A DNA stretch of 64,000 bases from Anaerolineales bacterium (lineage in GTDB: Bacteria; Chloroflexota; Anaerolineae; Anaerolineales; UBA4823): contig JAFGBV010000004.1 of assembly GCA_016932955.1 (NCBI GenBank), positions 22,231 through 86,230 of the forward strand. Direction: 5' to 3'. The translations under genes and the position numbers were made by a program. The notes under the pieces are model-generated. The model was not told the origin of the DNA and made no database searches. It saw only the letters and a program-made list of their open reading frames with translations. This document shows positions 1-8,887 of this stretch, piece after piece. How positions within the stretch are numbered: position 1 is the stretch's first letter; every line of letters begins with the position of its first letter.

Positions 1-1457
1 CTCCTCTGAAAAGGCTCACCGGTGCGCTGGTCGCGCCTGCCGCGGCGCTGCCGGTGCTGTTCCTGCTGGTGTTCTGGCTCTTTCCGCGCCTGCTGCGCGG
101 TGGGTCGCTGCCACGTGAGACAGTTCCCATCGTTATTTTCGCCCTTATTGCAGCGCTGGCCAGCGCGGCAGTATTCTTTATCGAAACGCCCTCTTATAAA
201 GGGCAATCTCTCATCGGGCGAGAAGGGCGCTCATTTCTCACCCTGGCGATCGGGCTGGCCTTCTACCTCGTCTTTGCTTCCTGGAACCGAGACCTGAATC
301 GTCTGCAAACCACCTGGCGCTGGCTGACGATTGGGGGAATAGCCATGCTCGCCTGGTCTTTGGTGCAGGCTTACTTTGTTGTGTTGCAGAACCGCCTCTA
401 CCCAAACTGGCTGGAGGCAGTGCAGGAAACCGTGGCAGTGAAAATGCCGCATCCCAGCTTGTGGGGGCTGCGCGTCGACAGCCTGGCCTACGAACCCTCC
501 TGGTTTTCTCACCAGATGGTGATGCTTTATCTACCCCTCTGGTTTGCCGCCACCTTCCAAAAAACATCCGCTTTCCGATTCCGTATCCTGCGCTTATCGC
601 TGGAAAATATATTGCTGGCGGTGAGCCTGGTGGTATTCTTCCTGGCGCGGCCGCGCGTCAGCATTCTCTCGCTGCTGTTGATCCTGCTCTTCTTCTTCGT
701 CAAGATCAACCTGGCAATATACCGTCGTTTGCTCCACTGGATCCAATCTCTTGGCTGGTTCAGACACCAAAATACGCAAATTTTCTTACAGCGCGCCGTT
801 GCTTACGGCACCATCCTGGTCATGATCGGTCTCTACGCGGGGATCCTGGCAGGCGCAGTGATGCTGACCAGCAAGCTCGACCCACGCGTCCTGTTGCTGC
901 TGGAGCGCCCACCGAGCTGGCAAGAGATCTGGCGAGTGATCACGCTGGACGAAGATGCACTGCTCTACATTGGCTGGCGGATGGCCTTCATGGAAAGGAT
1001 CGTATATTGGGTGACCGGCTGGCATGTATTCCACCAGCATCCCTGGCTGGGGGTCGGTCTCGGCAATGCAGGCTTCTTCTTCAAGGAGAATGTACCCGCG
1101 ATGGGCTGGGCCTCCTGGGAGGTGCGCGAATTACTCAACCGATTGCCCACTCTACCGAACATCAAGAGTATGTGGGTGCGCCTGATGGCAGAAAGTGGCA
1201 TAGCAGGCCTTTCGGTCTTTCTGGGCTGGTTCTATCTTCAGATCCAATCTGCCTGGAAATCCATACACAGTGATCACCCTGCGCTGAAAACCCTGGCGCT
1301 GACCGGGCTGCTGGGTTTAATCGCTTATGTGGCAGAGGGCTTCAGCATCGACTCATTTGCTATGCCCTACCTTTGGGTTGCAGCCGGTTTAACAGCTGCC
1401 GCGGGGGCGCTTTTCCGCCAGGAGCTGCGGCAGGCATCCATGAAAGGAACGAGCTGA
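1..1457 (+). CDS. O-antigen ligase/polymerase-like membrane protein (5' partial)
   Basis: The reading frame is open to the left edge of the window. The codons upstream of the GTG at 54 already encode hydrophobic residues that run into the first visible membrane helix, so the true start probably lies outside. About ten hydrophobic segments alternate with short loops. A large loop near residues 300-385 contains a HPWLGVGLGNAGF stretch, typical of the Wzy_C/O-antigen ligase superfamily that polymerises or transfers undecaprenyl-linked glycans on the outer face of the membrane. The last helices are followed by a short basic tail. The stop codon overlaps the ATG of the cyclase gene (TGATG), which suggests translational coupling. 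The family call rests on topology and the HP-GVG-G motif; the exact substrate cannot be seen. Confidence 0.75.
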   Translation, partial: PLKRLTGALVAPAAALPVLFLLVFWLFPRLLRGGSLPRETVPIVIFALIAALASAAVFFIETPSYKGQSLIGREGRSFLTLAIGLAFYLVFASWNRDLNRLQTTWRWLTIGGIAMLAWSLVQAYFVVLQNRLYPNWLEAVQETVAVKMPHPSLWGLRVDSLAYEPSWFSHQMVMLYLPLWFAATFQKTSAFRFRILRLSLENILLAVSLVVFFLARPRVSILSLLLILLFFFVKINLAIYRRLLHWIQSLGWFRHQNTQIFLQRAVAYGTILVMIGLYAGILAGAVMLTSKLDPRVLLLLERPPSWQEIWRVITLDEDALLYIGWRMAFMERIVYWVTGWHVFHQHPWLGVGLGNAGFFFKENVPAMGWASWEVRELLNRLPTLPNIKSMWVRLMAESGIAGLSVFLGWFYLQIQSAWKSIHSDHPALKTLALTGLLGLIAYVAEGFSIDSFAMPYLWVAAGLTAAAGALFRQELRQASMKGTS

Positions 1458-4400
1458 TGTGCGCATCCACAGATGATGAGAAATCACCCGCTGCGCCCGA
1501 AAATACACCGCGCCGCCGCCCCCTGCGCGGCCTGGGGGATCTTTCAGCAATGTACCAGGATTCGTCCGAACCCACCTCTCCTGTTGAGAAATCGCCTGAG
1601 GAGGAAGCGCCACCGACTCCTACTCAGGCTCCAGAAGAGAGCCAGGGATCAGCAGAAAAAGAAGCCCCGCCACGCCGCCGACCAGGACGGAGTATTGCCG
1701 ATATTACCTCAATGTTATCCGGCGAAAGCAGCACACAAGCGACTTCCAAGCCAATCACAAAGCCCCTCCCCCGCCAGCAAAAGCCCGCAGAAGGATCGCT
1801 CGAACAACAAGAGAGCGGGGACGAAACACTGGAATTTCCGCCAGAGCTGGAGAAGTACCTTCCCCCTGATCTATGGCGGAAATTACAGCACGAAAGGCCG
1901 TTGCGGCGCGGCATCCTGATCAATGGTCTGGAGCGCCTGCGTTCTGTTCAATACCTGCTCTCCACCTACATGCCCCAACACCTGGTACAGGCAAAAATGC
2001 GGCGTTCCGCGCGCGGCCTGGTGACTGGTGAGACCATCCAGGGCAGCCTGCTCTTTGCCGATGTCAGCGGATTCACCGCCCTATCGGAACGCCTGGCATC
2101 CGTTCCGCCAGATGCAGCCGAACGGGCGATCGAAATTCGCAATAAAGGCGCCGAGCAGCTTACCACGATCATGAACGATTACTTTGATGCCATGTGGAAG
2201 ATCCTCTCCTGGTCTGGTGGTATCCTGGTCAAGTTTGCCGGGGATGCAGCGTTGGTCTACTTCCCCAAGCAAGAGAAAGGGCAACAAGCCCAGTGGGCAG
2301 TGCGGGCTGGCTTACGCATGCTGCGGGCGATTGACCAGTTCGCCAATATACCCACTCCCAGTGAGCCGGTGACGCTGCGGATGAAGATCGGGGTTGCCAC
2401 CGGGGAGTTCCTTTCTGCAAGTGTGGGGAACTCCCGGCGAATGGAGTATGCCATCCTGGGACCCGCAGTCACGCAGACGATGGGTGCCGAAGCAGCTACC
2501 ACTGGTCCAGGTCAGTTGCTCGTCAATGCAGAGACTGCCAGCTTATTGGGCAGCGAATTCCTGCAAACACCGCAAGGAGAGTATTTCTCCATCCAACCCA
2601 AAGATACGATGGCATTAGGAGATTTTGAGATCAAAGCCAAAGCGCGCCGGGCGCGCGGTGCTATTCCCTGGGACGCCAGTCCAGCGGCGATCATTGAGCA
2701 AATGCAGGTGACTCTCACCCAAATCCAGGCGCTAGAGCCTTACCTGGCGGAGGAGCTGGTGGAGCGCATTATCATCCGAGCCAGCGAGCGGCGTGTCTTG
2801 AGCGAATTCCGCCTCACTACAGTGCTCTTCTGCAACTTTACCGGTTTCGAAACGCTTTTTACCACCTGGGGCAGCGAGGGAGTTCAACGACTGACCAGCA
2901 TGCTGAGCGCATACTTCAGCAGCATGAGCGAGATGATCTCCCGTTACGGAGGCATCATCAGCCGCATCGATCCGTACAGCAAGGGCACCAAGCTGCTGGC
3001 GTTGTTCGGAGCACCCGTCAGCCACGAGGATGATCCCCAACGGGCAGTCAGCGCGGCACTGGCGATGAACGCTGAGCTGGATGCGCTCAACGAGCAGTGG
3101 CGCAAGCGTTTTGGCCGTTACCTGCCACCAGAGAGCAGCGGCCCAGCGATCCAGCACCGCATCGGGATCACCCAGGGTGAAACTTACGCCGGCCTGGTTG
3201 GCTCCAGCACGCGCCGCGAATATACCGTGATGGGCGACGATGTCAACCTCTCTGCCCGGCTGATGAGCGCAGCGCGGGTAGGGCAAATCCTGGTCAGCCA
3301 GCGAATCTACGAGGCCGTTTCTGCCTATTTCGTCAATACAGAGCTCCCCGCCATCCGGGTGAAGGGTAAGAGCAAGCCCATTACGATCTACCAGGTGGAG
3401 GGACCCCGTGACGATGCCCTGTTGAACCGGGTGTACTCGCGCGATCTATTGGTCGGGCGCGAGAAAGAAATGACCACTGCGCTCAGATTAATCGCCAGAG
3501 CCTGGGAAGGTAAAGCGCAGGCTATCACCATCCTGGGTCCAGCCGGGATCGGTAAGAGCCACCTGGCAGATGAAATCATCCGCTCAGCAGCTACCCAGGG
3601 CACGCAAACGATCTTATACCAATGCCGCGCTTATAAGCAAAACACAACCTATGCCTGTTGGGGAGGAATCCTGCGCTCTATAGTCGGGATCACATCCACC
3701 GACCTGCCCAATACACAAAGGGAGAAGCTGCACCAGTACCTGGTGAAATCAGGCCTGCCGGACGAAGACCACGAGGCACTGCAAACCATTCTGGGCATCG
3801 CGCCTGTTTCCGAAAGCACCAGGCCTGGCGCAGGAGAGGAAGCGAAAGAACGGGCAGATACAGTTGATATGCTGCAAGCCATCGCCCAGCGCGGGCGCAG
3901 CGGGCGACGCACCAGCGGCCTGGACGTGCTGGGACAGATCGCCGATGCCAAGCCCCTGGATGGGCAAACCTGGATGCACGCAACCTACCTCAATGTGAGC
4001 CAGCGCCGTAAACTGTCCGACACGATTGCCCTGCTTTTCCAGCGCATCCTGGCAGCTTCGCCGGTAGTGATTTTCTTCGAGGATGCTCACTGGATGGACA
4101 TCCCATCCCGCCGGTTATTGTTGAATTTTATGGAAACACTGCACAACCAGCCCTTGCTGGTGATCCTGGCACAAAGAGAGGAATTGGAAGAGCGCGAAGC
4201 AATTGGGGAGGTTCTCAATCTCGAAGCGCTGGATGAGGCAGCCACGCAGAAACTAGTCGCCCATATTCTGGTATCGGATCTCGCCGGATTGATTCACCAG
4301 CAGAGCAAAGGCACACCGCTGTTCGTGGATGAGATCTCACGCTGGATCAAACGTACCCGGCAGATCAGGGCGGAGGATTTACGCGGGATACTCCAATCCT

Positions 4401-5815
4401 CCGATATCCTGCAAAAACTGATCCTCAGCAGTCTCGAGAGTCTGAGCGAAAGCCAGCGCGAGGTGGTACGGGTGATTGCAGTAATCGGAGAAGAATTTCG
4501 CTTCGGTGAAGTAAAGACTTTACTATCAGCAACCATCCAGATGGATCCAGTTACTTTATACAGCCACCTGAGCGCGCTGGAACATGCACGGCTGATAGCG
4601 CTACGCGAACCGGGTACAAACCCGCGTTACATTTTCCAGCAGTCATTAGTGCGCGAGGTGCTCTACAACAGCCTGCCATTCGCCCGCCGGCGCGAGCTGC
4701 ACAGCCAACTGGCAGCCTACCTGAGCGCGCCTCCAGATCACCGGGAGGAACTGCAGGCCAGGTTGGATAAGGTATTCAGCAATAAGACCGATGATGATTT
4801 TGCACAACGTGATGAAACAATCGCCTTTCATCATGAGCGCGCCGAGGAATGGCAACAAGCAGCCCTGCACCTGCTAAAGGCAGGTCACCTGGCCCGGCAG
4901 CAGGGAAAACTCTCGCGTGCACAAGCCCTGTTCACGCGCGGTCTGGGAGCGTTGCTGCATGAAGGAAACGGAGAAAAAGAACTCACGGGAGTAAACGCCG
5001 AAATTTACTTCCAGCTCAACCATGGCCTGGGCGATGTGCTGTTATTACAGGATGATTTTCCCACCGCAACAGCCAGCTATGAGGTCGCGCTATCCACCAT
5101 CCCAGAAACAGCCGGGCTCACCCTCAAGACACACCTGCTTGCCAAAATGGCTTTGATGCTGGGCACACAAAACAGACCGGATGAGGCAATCACCCGCTTG
5201 GAACAAGCCATCGCAGAAGCGCCCGAGGGCCTCGTTCTTGCCTTGACCGCCGGGTTGGCCTGGATCAACTGGCGCGAATCAAGACCTTCGGCGCCTGAAT
5301 GGATCAAACGCTGCAAGGCTTTACTGCCAGAGCACCCACAGGAATGGGAAGTTGATATTGAGATTCTGCTCAACGATATGGCTGGGGAATATGCAGCTGC
5401 AAAAGCCGGTTACCAGATGCACAACCATCGCGAAGGCGCCGCCCTGGCTGCCATCCGCTTAGGGGATCAGATGCTGCGCGCCGGAGATGTGCGCGGGGCG
5501 CGCGGGCAATACGATCATGCCGCCAGGATCTGGCAGCCCACTTCCGCGGCGGTGAATGGACTGGTTCTCAATCGCTATCGACAGGCGGAAACCGAGTTGC
5601 GACTTAAGAACATCGATGCAGCACTGGCAATATTAGAAGAAGCACAGGCTCTGCTCCCTAAATGCAGCCGGCTGGTCCAAGTCGAAGGTCGCGACCTGGT
5701 GCGGGCAGCGATGCGGCTGATCAAAGCTGGTAAACCAGATTCGTGGCCCGCCTGGCGCTGGCAATCCATGGACGATAGTGTGCGGATTCCCATCCTGGCA
5801 GCGCCATTGGTCTGA
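1457..5815 (+). CDS. Tandem class III adenylyl cyclase with AAA ATPase and TPR region (ADCY10-like)
   Basis: Start chosen at ATG 1457, preceded by AAAGGAACGAG and overlapping the upstream stop; a longer frame from 1373 lies inside the previous gene. The product is 1452 residues. Residues 1-150 are proline/charge-rich low complexity. Cyclase domain 1 (about 190-370) has FADVSGFT with D202 and KFAGDA with K259 and D263, the two metal aspartates, but no Asn/Arg pair in its later motif (GPAVTQTMG). Cyclase domain 2 (about 450-635) has Asn460 in place of the first Asp and an SKGTK segment (508-512) in place of the second, yet retains VNLSAR with N597 and R601, the transition-state pair. The domains are therefore complementary, as in animal soluble adenylyl cyclase. 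A P-loop ATPase follows (Walker A GPAGIGKS at 694-701, Walker B VVIFFED ending at 876), then helical TPR-like repeats from about 1130. No membrane helix or signal peptide, so cytosolic. cAMP rather than cGMP is inferred. Confidence 0.9.
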   Translation: MCASTDDEKSPAAPENTPRRRPLRGLGDLSAMYQDSSEPTSPVEKSPEEEAPPTPTQAPEESQGSAEKEAPPRRRPGRSIADITSMLSGESSTQATSKPITKPLPRQQKPAEGSLEQQESGDETLEFPPELEKYLPPDLWRKLQHERPLRRGILINGLERLRSVQYLLSTYMPQHLVQAKMRRSARGLVTGETIQGSLLFADVSGFTALSERLASVPPDAAERAIEIRNKGAEQLTTIMNDYFDAMWKILSWSGGILVKFAGDAALVYFPKQEKGQQAQWAVRAGLRMLRAIDQFANIPTPSEPVTLRMKIGVATGEFLSASVGNSRRMEYAILGPAVTQTMGAEAATTGPGQLLVNAETASLLGSEFLQTPQGEYFSIQPKDTMALGDFEIKAKARRARGAIPWDASPAAIIEQMQVTLTQIQALEPYLAEELVERIIIRASERRVLSEFRLTTVLFCNFTGFETLFTTWGSEGVQRLTSMLSAYFSSMSEMISRYGGIISRIDPYSKGTKLLALFGAPVSHEDDPQRAVSAALAMNAELDALNEQWRKRFGRYLPPESSGPAIQHRIGITQGETYAGLVGSSTRREYTVMGDDVNLSARLMSAARVGQILVSQRIYEAVSAYFVNTELPAIRVKGKSKPITIYQVEGPRDDALLNRVYSRDLLVGREKEMTTALRLIARAWEGKAQAITILGPAGIGKSHLADEIIRSAATQGTQTILYQCRAYKQNTTYACWGGILRSIVGITSTDLPNTQREKLHQYLVKSGLPDEDHEALQTILGIAPVSESTRPGAGEEAKERADTVDMLQAIAQRGRSGRRTSGLDVLGQIADAKPLDGQTWMHATYLNVSQRRKLSDTIALLFQRILAASPVVIFFEDAHWMDIPSRRLLLNFMETLHNQPLLVILAQREELEEREAIGEVLNLEALDEAATQKLVAHILVSDLAGLIHQQSKGTPLFVDEISRWIKRTRQIRAEDLRGILQSSDILQKLILSSLESLSESQREVVRVIAVIGEEFRFGEVKTLLSATIQMDPVTLYSHLSALEHARLIALREPGTNPRYIFQQSLVREVLYNSLPFARRRELHSQLAAYLSAPPDHREELQARLDKVFSNKTDDDFAQRDETIAFHHERAEEWQQAALHLLKAGHLARQQGKLSRAQALFTRGLGALLHEGNGEKELTGVNAEIYFQLNHGLGDVLLLQDDFPTATASYEVALSTIPETAGLTLKTHLLAKMALMLGTQNRPDEAITRLEQAIAEAPEGLVLALTAGLAWINWRESRPSAPEWIKRCKALLPEHPQEWEVDIEILLNDMAGEYAAAKAGYQMHNHREGAALAAIRLGDQMLRAGDVRGARGQYDHAARIWQPTSAAVNGLVLNRYRQAETELRLKNIDAALAILEEAQALLPKCSRLVQVEGRDLVRAAMRLIKAGKPDSWPAWRWQSMDDSVRIPILAAPLV

Positions 5816-5848
5816 AACAAGTCGAGAATATGATTTAGAATAGGGACT

Positions 5849-6565
5849 ATGAACCCACTCCTAAAAAACACCGATCTGTTCCGCTCATTGCCGGACGAAA
5901 TCCTGGAAAAAGTCACGCTTGCGCTCATCAGGCGCAGCCTGGAAGACAAACAGGTGCTCTTTCGCCAGGGCGAGCCGGGGAATGAATTGATCATCGTTGA
6001 AGAAGGGCAAATTGCCATCTATGCGCCTGCAGCAGATGACCCTGCCAAAGGGCAATCTATTCGCATCTTCCAACCCGGCCAGGTGCTGGGGGAGATGGCA
6101 CTGATCGACCAGAAGCCGCGCTCATTGAGCGCCCGGGCCGAGGAACCCTCCACCGTGCTTGCTTTGGGCGGCAGAGCTTTTCGTGATCTGATCAAAGAAA
6201 ATCCCGAGATGGCAATCGCGGTGATGTCAGGCTTGAGCGAGCGCATTCGCTACACGACCGACTTCTTGAGCGAGGTGCGCACCTGGGTGCAGCGCGTGAG
6301 CAGCGGCGACTATCAGACCCAGGGAGTAAACGCTCAAGACAGCCGCTACCAGGATCAAACCCTGGCAACCCTGGCCGCTGAGTTCGCCCAAATGGCTGCC
6401 CGTGTGCAAGAACGCGAAGATAAACTGAAACAGGAGGTTGCCTTGCTGCGAATCGAGATCGATGAAAGCAAGCGCAAGCAGGAGGTCAAGGATATTACCT
6501 CGACCGATATGTTCTTGAGCATCAAGGAAAAAGCCAAGCTGCTGCGCCAGCAAAAGTCAGAATAG
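5849..6565 (+). CDS. Cyclic-nucleotide-binding protein with HAMP-like and coiled-coil tail
   Basis: 238 residues. Residues 5-135 form a CRP-type cyclic-nucleotide-binding beta roll, with FRQGEPGNELIIVEEG and the phosphate-binding cassette GEMALIDQKPRS (G81, E82, R91, S92), the residues that contact the cyclic phosphate in CRP and PKA. There is no C-terminal winged helix, so it is not a CRP-type transcription factor. Instead, residues 150-200 resemble a soluble HAMP-like segment (GDYQ, then LAAEFAQMAARVQEREDKL) followed by a charged coiled coil to the end. It begins 33 bases after the cyclase gene, so it is the obvious local cAMP sensor; two ParA-like genes follow. A protein-protein output through the coiled coil is inferred. 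Confidence 0.85.
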   Translation: MNPLLKNTDLFRSLPDEILEKVTLALIRRSLEDKQVLFRQGEPGNELIIVEEGQIAIYAPAADDPAKGQSIRIFQPGQVLGEMALIDQKPRSLSARAEEPSTVLALGGRAFRDLIKENPEMAIAVMSGLSERIRYTTDFLSEVRTWVQRVSSGDYQTQGVNAQDSRYQDQTLATLAAEFAQMAARVQEREDKLKQEVALLRIEIDESKRKQEVKDITSTDMFLSIKEKAKLLRQQKSE

Positions 6566-6660
6566 GATCGGTGATTATCGAGAATCAACCAGGAAGCGCT
6601 TGCCAGCGCACCTGAGGTAGAATAAAATAACCTGGACGGGCTAACGAGGAGCAAAAATCA

Positions 6661-7416
6661 ATGTCAAAGATCATCTCAATTCATTCTTTTCGCGGTGGGA
6701 CGGGAAAATCCAATACCACGGCAAATTTGGCCGCTTTGATGGCAATGCAAGGGAAGCGAATAGGCGTGGTGGATACCGACATCCAATCTCCCGGCATCCA
6801 CGTCTTGTTCGGCCTGGACGACTCCACCATGGGTCACTCGCTGAACGATTATCTATGGGGCAAGTGCACCATCATAGATACTGCTCACGATGTAACCAAT
6901 AGCCTCAAAACAGATATCCCCGGCAAGATCTACCTCATCCCTTCCAGCATCCAGGCAGGCGAGATTGCGCGGGTGATCCACGAGGGATACGATGCCGGGC
7001 TGCTCAATGATGGCTTCTCTGAGCTATTGGACAAAATGAATCTCGACGCCCTGCTGATCGATACCCATCCCGGGATCAACGAGGAAACCTTGCTTTCGAT
7101 CGCCATCTCCGATATCCTGCTGGTGATCATGCGCCCCGATAAACAAGATTACCAGGGCACCAGCGTGACCGTGGATGTGGCACGTAAGATGGGGGTGCCC
7201 AGCTTGTTCATGATCTTGAACAAAGTTCCCTCACTACTGGACCGAACTGCGCTCAAGAAAATGGTTGAGGATGAGTACGAGGCCGAGGTTGTGGCTGTGA
7301 TCCCCCACTCGGATGAGATGATGACCCTGGCCAGTGAAGGGATTTTTTCCATCCGCTACCCAAACCATCCTATTGTTGTAGATTTGAAACAGGTGGCCCA
7401 GAAACTGCTGGCATAA
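6661..7416 (+). CDS. MinD/ParA-like P-loop ATPase (copy 1)
   Basis: 251 residues spanning a complete SIMIBI-class fold. The nucleotide-binding loop is RGGTGKSN (11-18), a deviant Walker A in which the usual signature lysine (KGGxxGK) is arginine. Walker A' is VVDTDIQSPG and Walker B is LLIDTHPG. GAGGAGC at 6646-6652 gives a good ribosome binding site, and TAGAAT/TAAAAT boxes at 6618-6628 could be a -10. No MinD membrane-targeting amphipathic tail is obvious and no ParB gene is adjacent, so plasmid or chromosome partition is not supported. Such ATPases position cargo or act as nucleotide switches; the neighbouring CNB protein suggests a signalling role (inference). Confidence 0.88.
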   Translation: MSKIISIHSFRGGTGKSNTTANLAALMAMQGKRIGVVDTDIQSPGIHVLFGLDDSTMGHSLNDYLWGKCTIIDTAHDVTNSLKTDIPGKIYLIPSSIQAGEIARVIHEGYDAGLLNDGFSELLDKMNLDALLIDTHPGINEETLLSIAISDILLVIMRPDKQDYQGTSVTVDVARKMGVPSLFMILNKVPSLLDRTALKKMVEDEYEAEVVAVIPHSDEMMTLASEGIFSIRYPNHPIVVDLKQVAQKLLA

Positions 7417-7434
7417 CGCCGAAAGCAAAACCAC

Positions 7435-8214
7435 ATGCCCCAAGTCGTCACATTTCACTCATTCCGCCGCGGGACGGGCAAATCAACTCTTGCAGCCAAT
7501 ACAGCCGTCTTGTGCGCTTTACGCGGCCTGAGGGTTGGGCTGGTGGACCTGAACCTGGAATCCCCCAGCATGGCCTATATACTCAATCTAAGCCACATTG
7601 AAATCACATACCACATCAACGATTTCATCTGGCAACAGTGCAGCATCGATCAAGCGGCATATGATATCACGGACCATATCAGCCAGGCAGACCAGGCACC
7701 GCTGCCGGGTCGTCTATTCGTAGTGCCTGCCAGCGCACTGTCCTCTGATGCCTCCCGCGTCTTGAAGGGCAATTACAACTATGAGATTTTGGGGGATGGT
7801 TTTGAGGGTTTGATCACCCATCATAAGCTGGATATCCTGATCATCGATACCCGTGCAGGATTGAACGACGATACGATCTTTACCATTGCCCTCTCCGATA
7901 CACTCCTGGTGATCATCCGCCCCGACCACCAAGATTACCAGGGCACTGCAGTTACCCTTGACATCGCCCGACGCCTGGACGTTCCCCAAGTACGCTTGAT
8001 TGCCAATGATATTCCCCACTCCATCACCGCGCGCGAGATGGCTGAATCACTCGAAGATAACTACGCCAGCCAGGTGGCGGCTGTGATCCCATTTTCCGAG
8101 GAGGTCAGCACGAGTCACTCAGAGATCTTTGTGCTCCGCTATCCTGACCACCCAATCACCCAATCCCTGCAGAAAATCATCGATGCAATCATTCTGAAGA
8201 AACCAACGGGCTAA
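7435..8214 (+). CDS. MinD/ParA-like P-loop ATPase (copy 2, altered Walker A)
   Basis: 259 residues, clearly paralogous to the genes at 6661 and 10682 along its whole length. The P-loop reads RRGTGKST (11-18): the first glycine of the GG pair is arginine, a rare change in a normally invariant position. Walker A' (VDLNLESPS) has Asn where the paralogues have Asp/Thr, and Walker B is IIDTRAGLND rather than DTHPG. These changes could lower ATP hydrolysis or make this the inactive partner of a heterodimer (inference). It lies 18 bases after copy 1 and is surely co-transcribed with it. No ParB-like or centromere partner is visible. Confidence 0.85.
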   Translation: MPQVVTFHSFRRGTGKSTLAANTAVLCALRGLRVGLVDLNLESPSMAYILNLSHIEITYHINDFIWQQCSIDQAAYDITDHISQADQAPLPGRLFVVPASALSSDASRVLKGNYNYEILGDGFEGLITHHKLDILIIDTRAGLNDDTIFTIALSDTLLVIIRPDHQDYQGTAVTLDIARRLDVPQVRLIANDIPHSITAREMAESLEDNYASQVAAVIPFSEEVSTSHSEIFVLRYPDHPITQSLQKIIDAIILKKPTG

Positions 8215-8245
8215 GGCAAAACGCATCCCGAAGGAAAAACTGTTC

Positions 8246-8287
8246 ATGACAACCCTTTTTGACTGGCTCAGACGACTAAATAATTGA
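8246..8287 (+). CDS. Possible 13-residue leader or micropeptide
   Basis: In the 88-base gap between ParA copy 2 and the sigma factor gene, an AAGGAAAAA ribosome-binding-like stretch (8231-8239) precedes an ATG and a 13-codon frame encoding MTTLFDWLRRLNN, an amphipathic peptide. It ends 15 bases before the sigma gene ATG. No database support is possible here and so short a frame can occur by chance. It could be a leader peptide or a membrane-binding micropeptide. Confidence 0.18.
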   Translation: MTTLFDWLRRLNN

Positions 8288-8302
8288 GCCATTCCGATTT
8301 AT

Positions 8303-8887
8303 ATGGCTTCCCACAACATCCCCACCGATGAAGATCTGGTGCGCTCCATTCAACAAGGAGCACTAGATGCTTTCGTCACACTGTACGAGCGTTACCTGCC
8401 ATCAGTGTATAACCGGGTTCGCTACACAATACCCGAGATGGATACAGAGGATGTTACACAGGAGGTGTTCATTGCAGCCATGCGATCGATCAAAGGGTTT
8501 CGTGGTGATGCGCAGTTTAGCACCTGGCTACGCACATTGACCAACCGGCAGATTGCCGACTATTACCGGAAACGCAATCCGGCAGAACAAGAGTTGGATC
8601 ATGAAACGATCACGCAGCCTTTCGGCGCAGGATCTGGCTTGAGGAAAGCCTCCTCTTCCAACGAAATGGCAAACACAGACCGACCAATGGAAGAAACGAT
8701 CATGCTTCAACAGGCTATCAGAAAATTATCGAACAACCATCGGGAGGTCGTATTGCTACGATTTGCAGAAGGACTGCAATTCAACGAGATTGCAGCTCTT
8801 CAAGGGCAGTCCCTGGAAGCGACCAAGTCTCTCTTCCGGCGCGCGATTGCAGCATTACAGAAACATATGGGGTTTGATGATGAATGA
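8303..8887 (+). CDS. ECF-type RNA polymerase sigma factor
   Basis: 194 residues with the two-domain ECF layout. Region 2 (about 10-90) has the DAFVTLYERYLP helix and the TEDVTQEVFIAAM and FSTWLRTLTNRQIADYYRKR segments that bind the -10 element and core polymerase. A linker of about 40 residues rich in Ser, Asn and acidic residues follows. Region 4 (about 133-190), with LSNNHREVVLLRFAEGLQFNEIA and a helix-turn-helix, binds the -35 element. There is no sigma region 1 or 3. The next gene starts inside its last codons and encodes a membrane protein that is probably its anti-sigma factor. Confidence 0.93.
   Translation: MASHNIPTDEDLVRSIQQGALDAFVTLYERYLPSVYNRVRYTIPEMDTEDVTQEVFIAAMRSIKGFRGDAQFSTWLRTLTNRQIADYYRKRNPAEQELDHETITQPFGAGSGLRKASSSNEMANTDRPMEETIMLQQAIRKLSNNHREVVLLRFAEGLQFNEIAALQGQSLEATKSLFRRAIAALQKHMGFDDE

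Noticed and set aside
461..1273. 270-codon plus-strand frame inside the glycan polymerase gene
   Set aside because: It overlaps the membrane protein frame fully and its translation has a scrambled, Arg/Pro-rich look.
2732..3286. 184-codon minus-strand frame opposite cyclase domain 2
   Set aside because: Conserved cyclase motifs are on the other strand; no start signal and no domain.
6661..8214. Plasmid or chromosome partition locus
   Set aside because: ParA-like genes are present but no ParB gene or repeated centromere-like sites are nearby.
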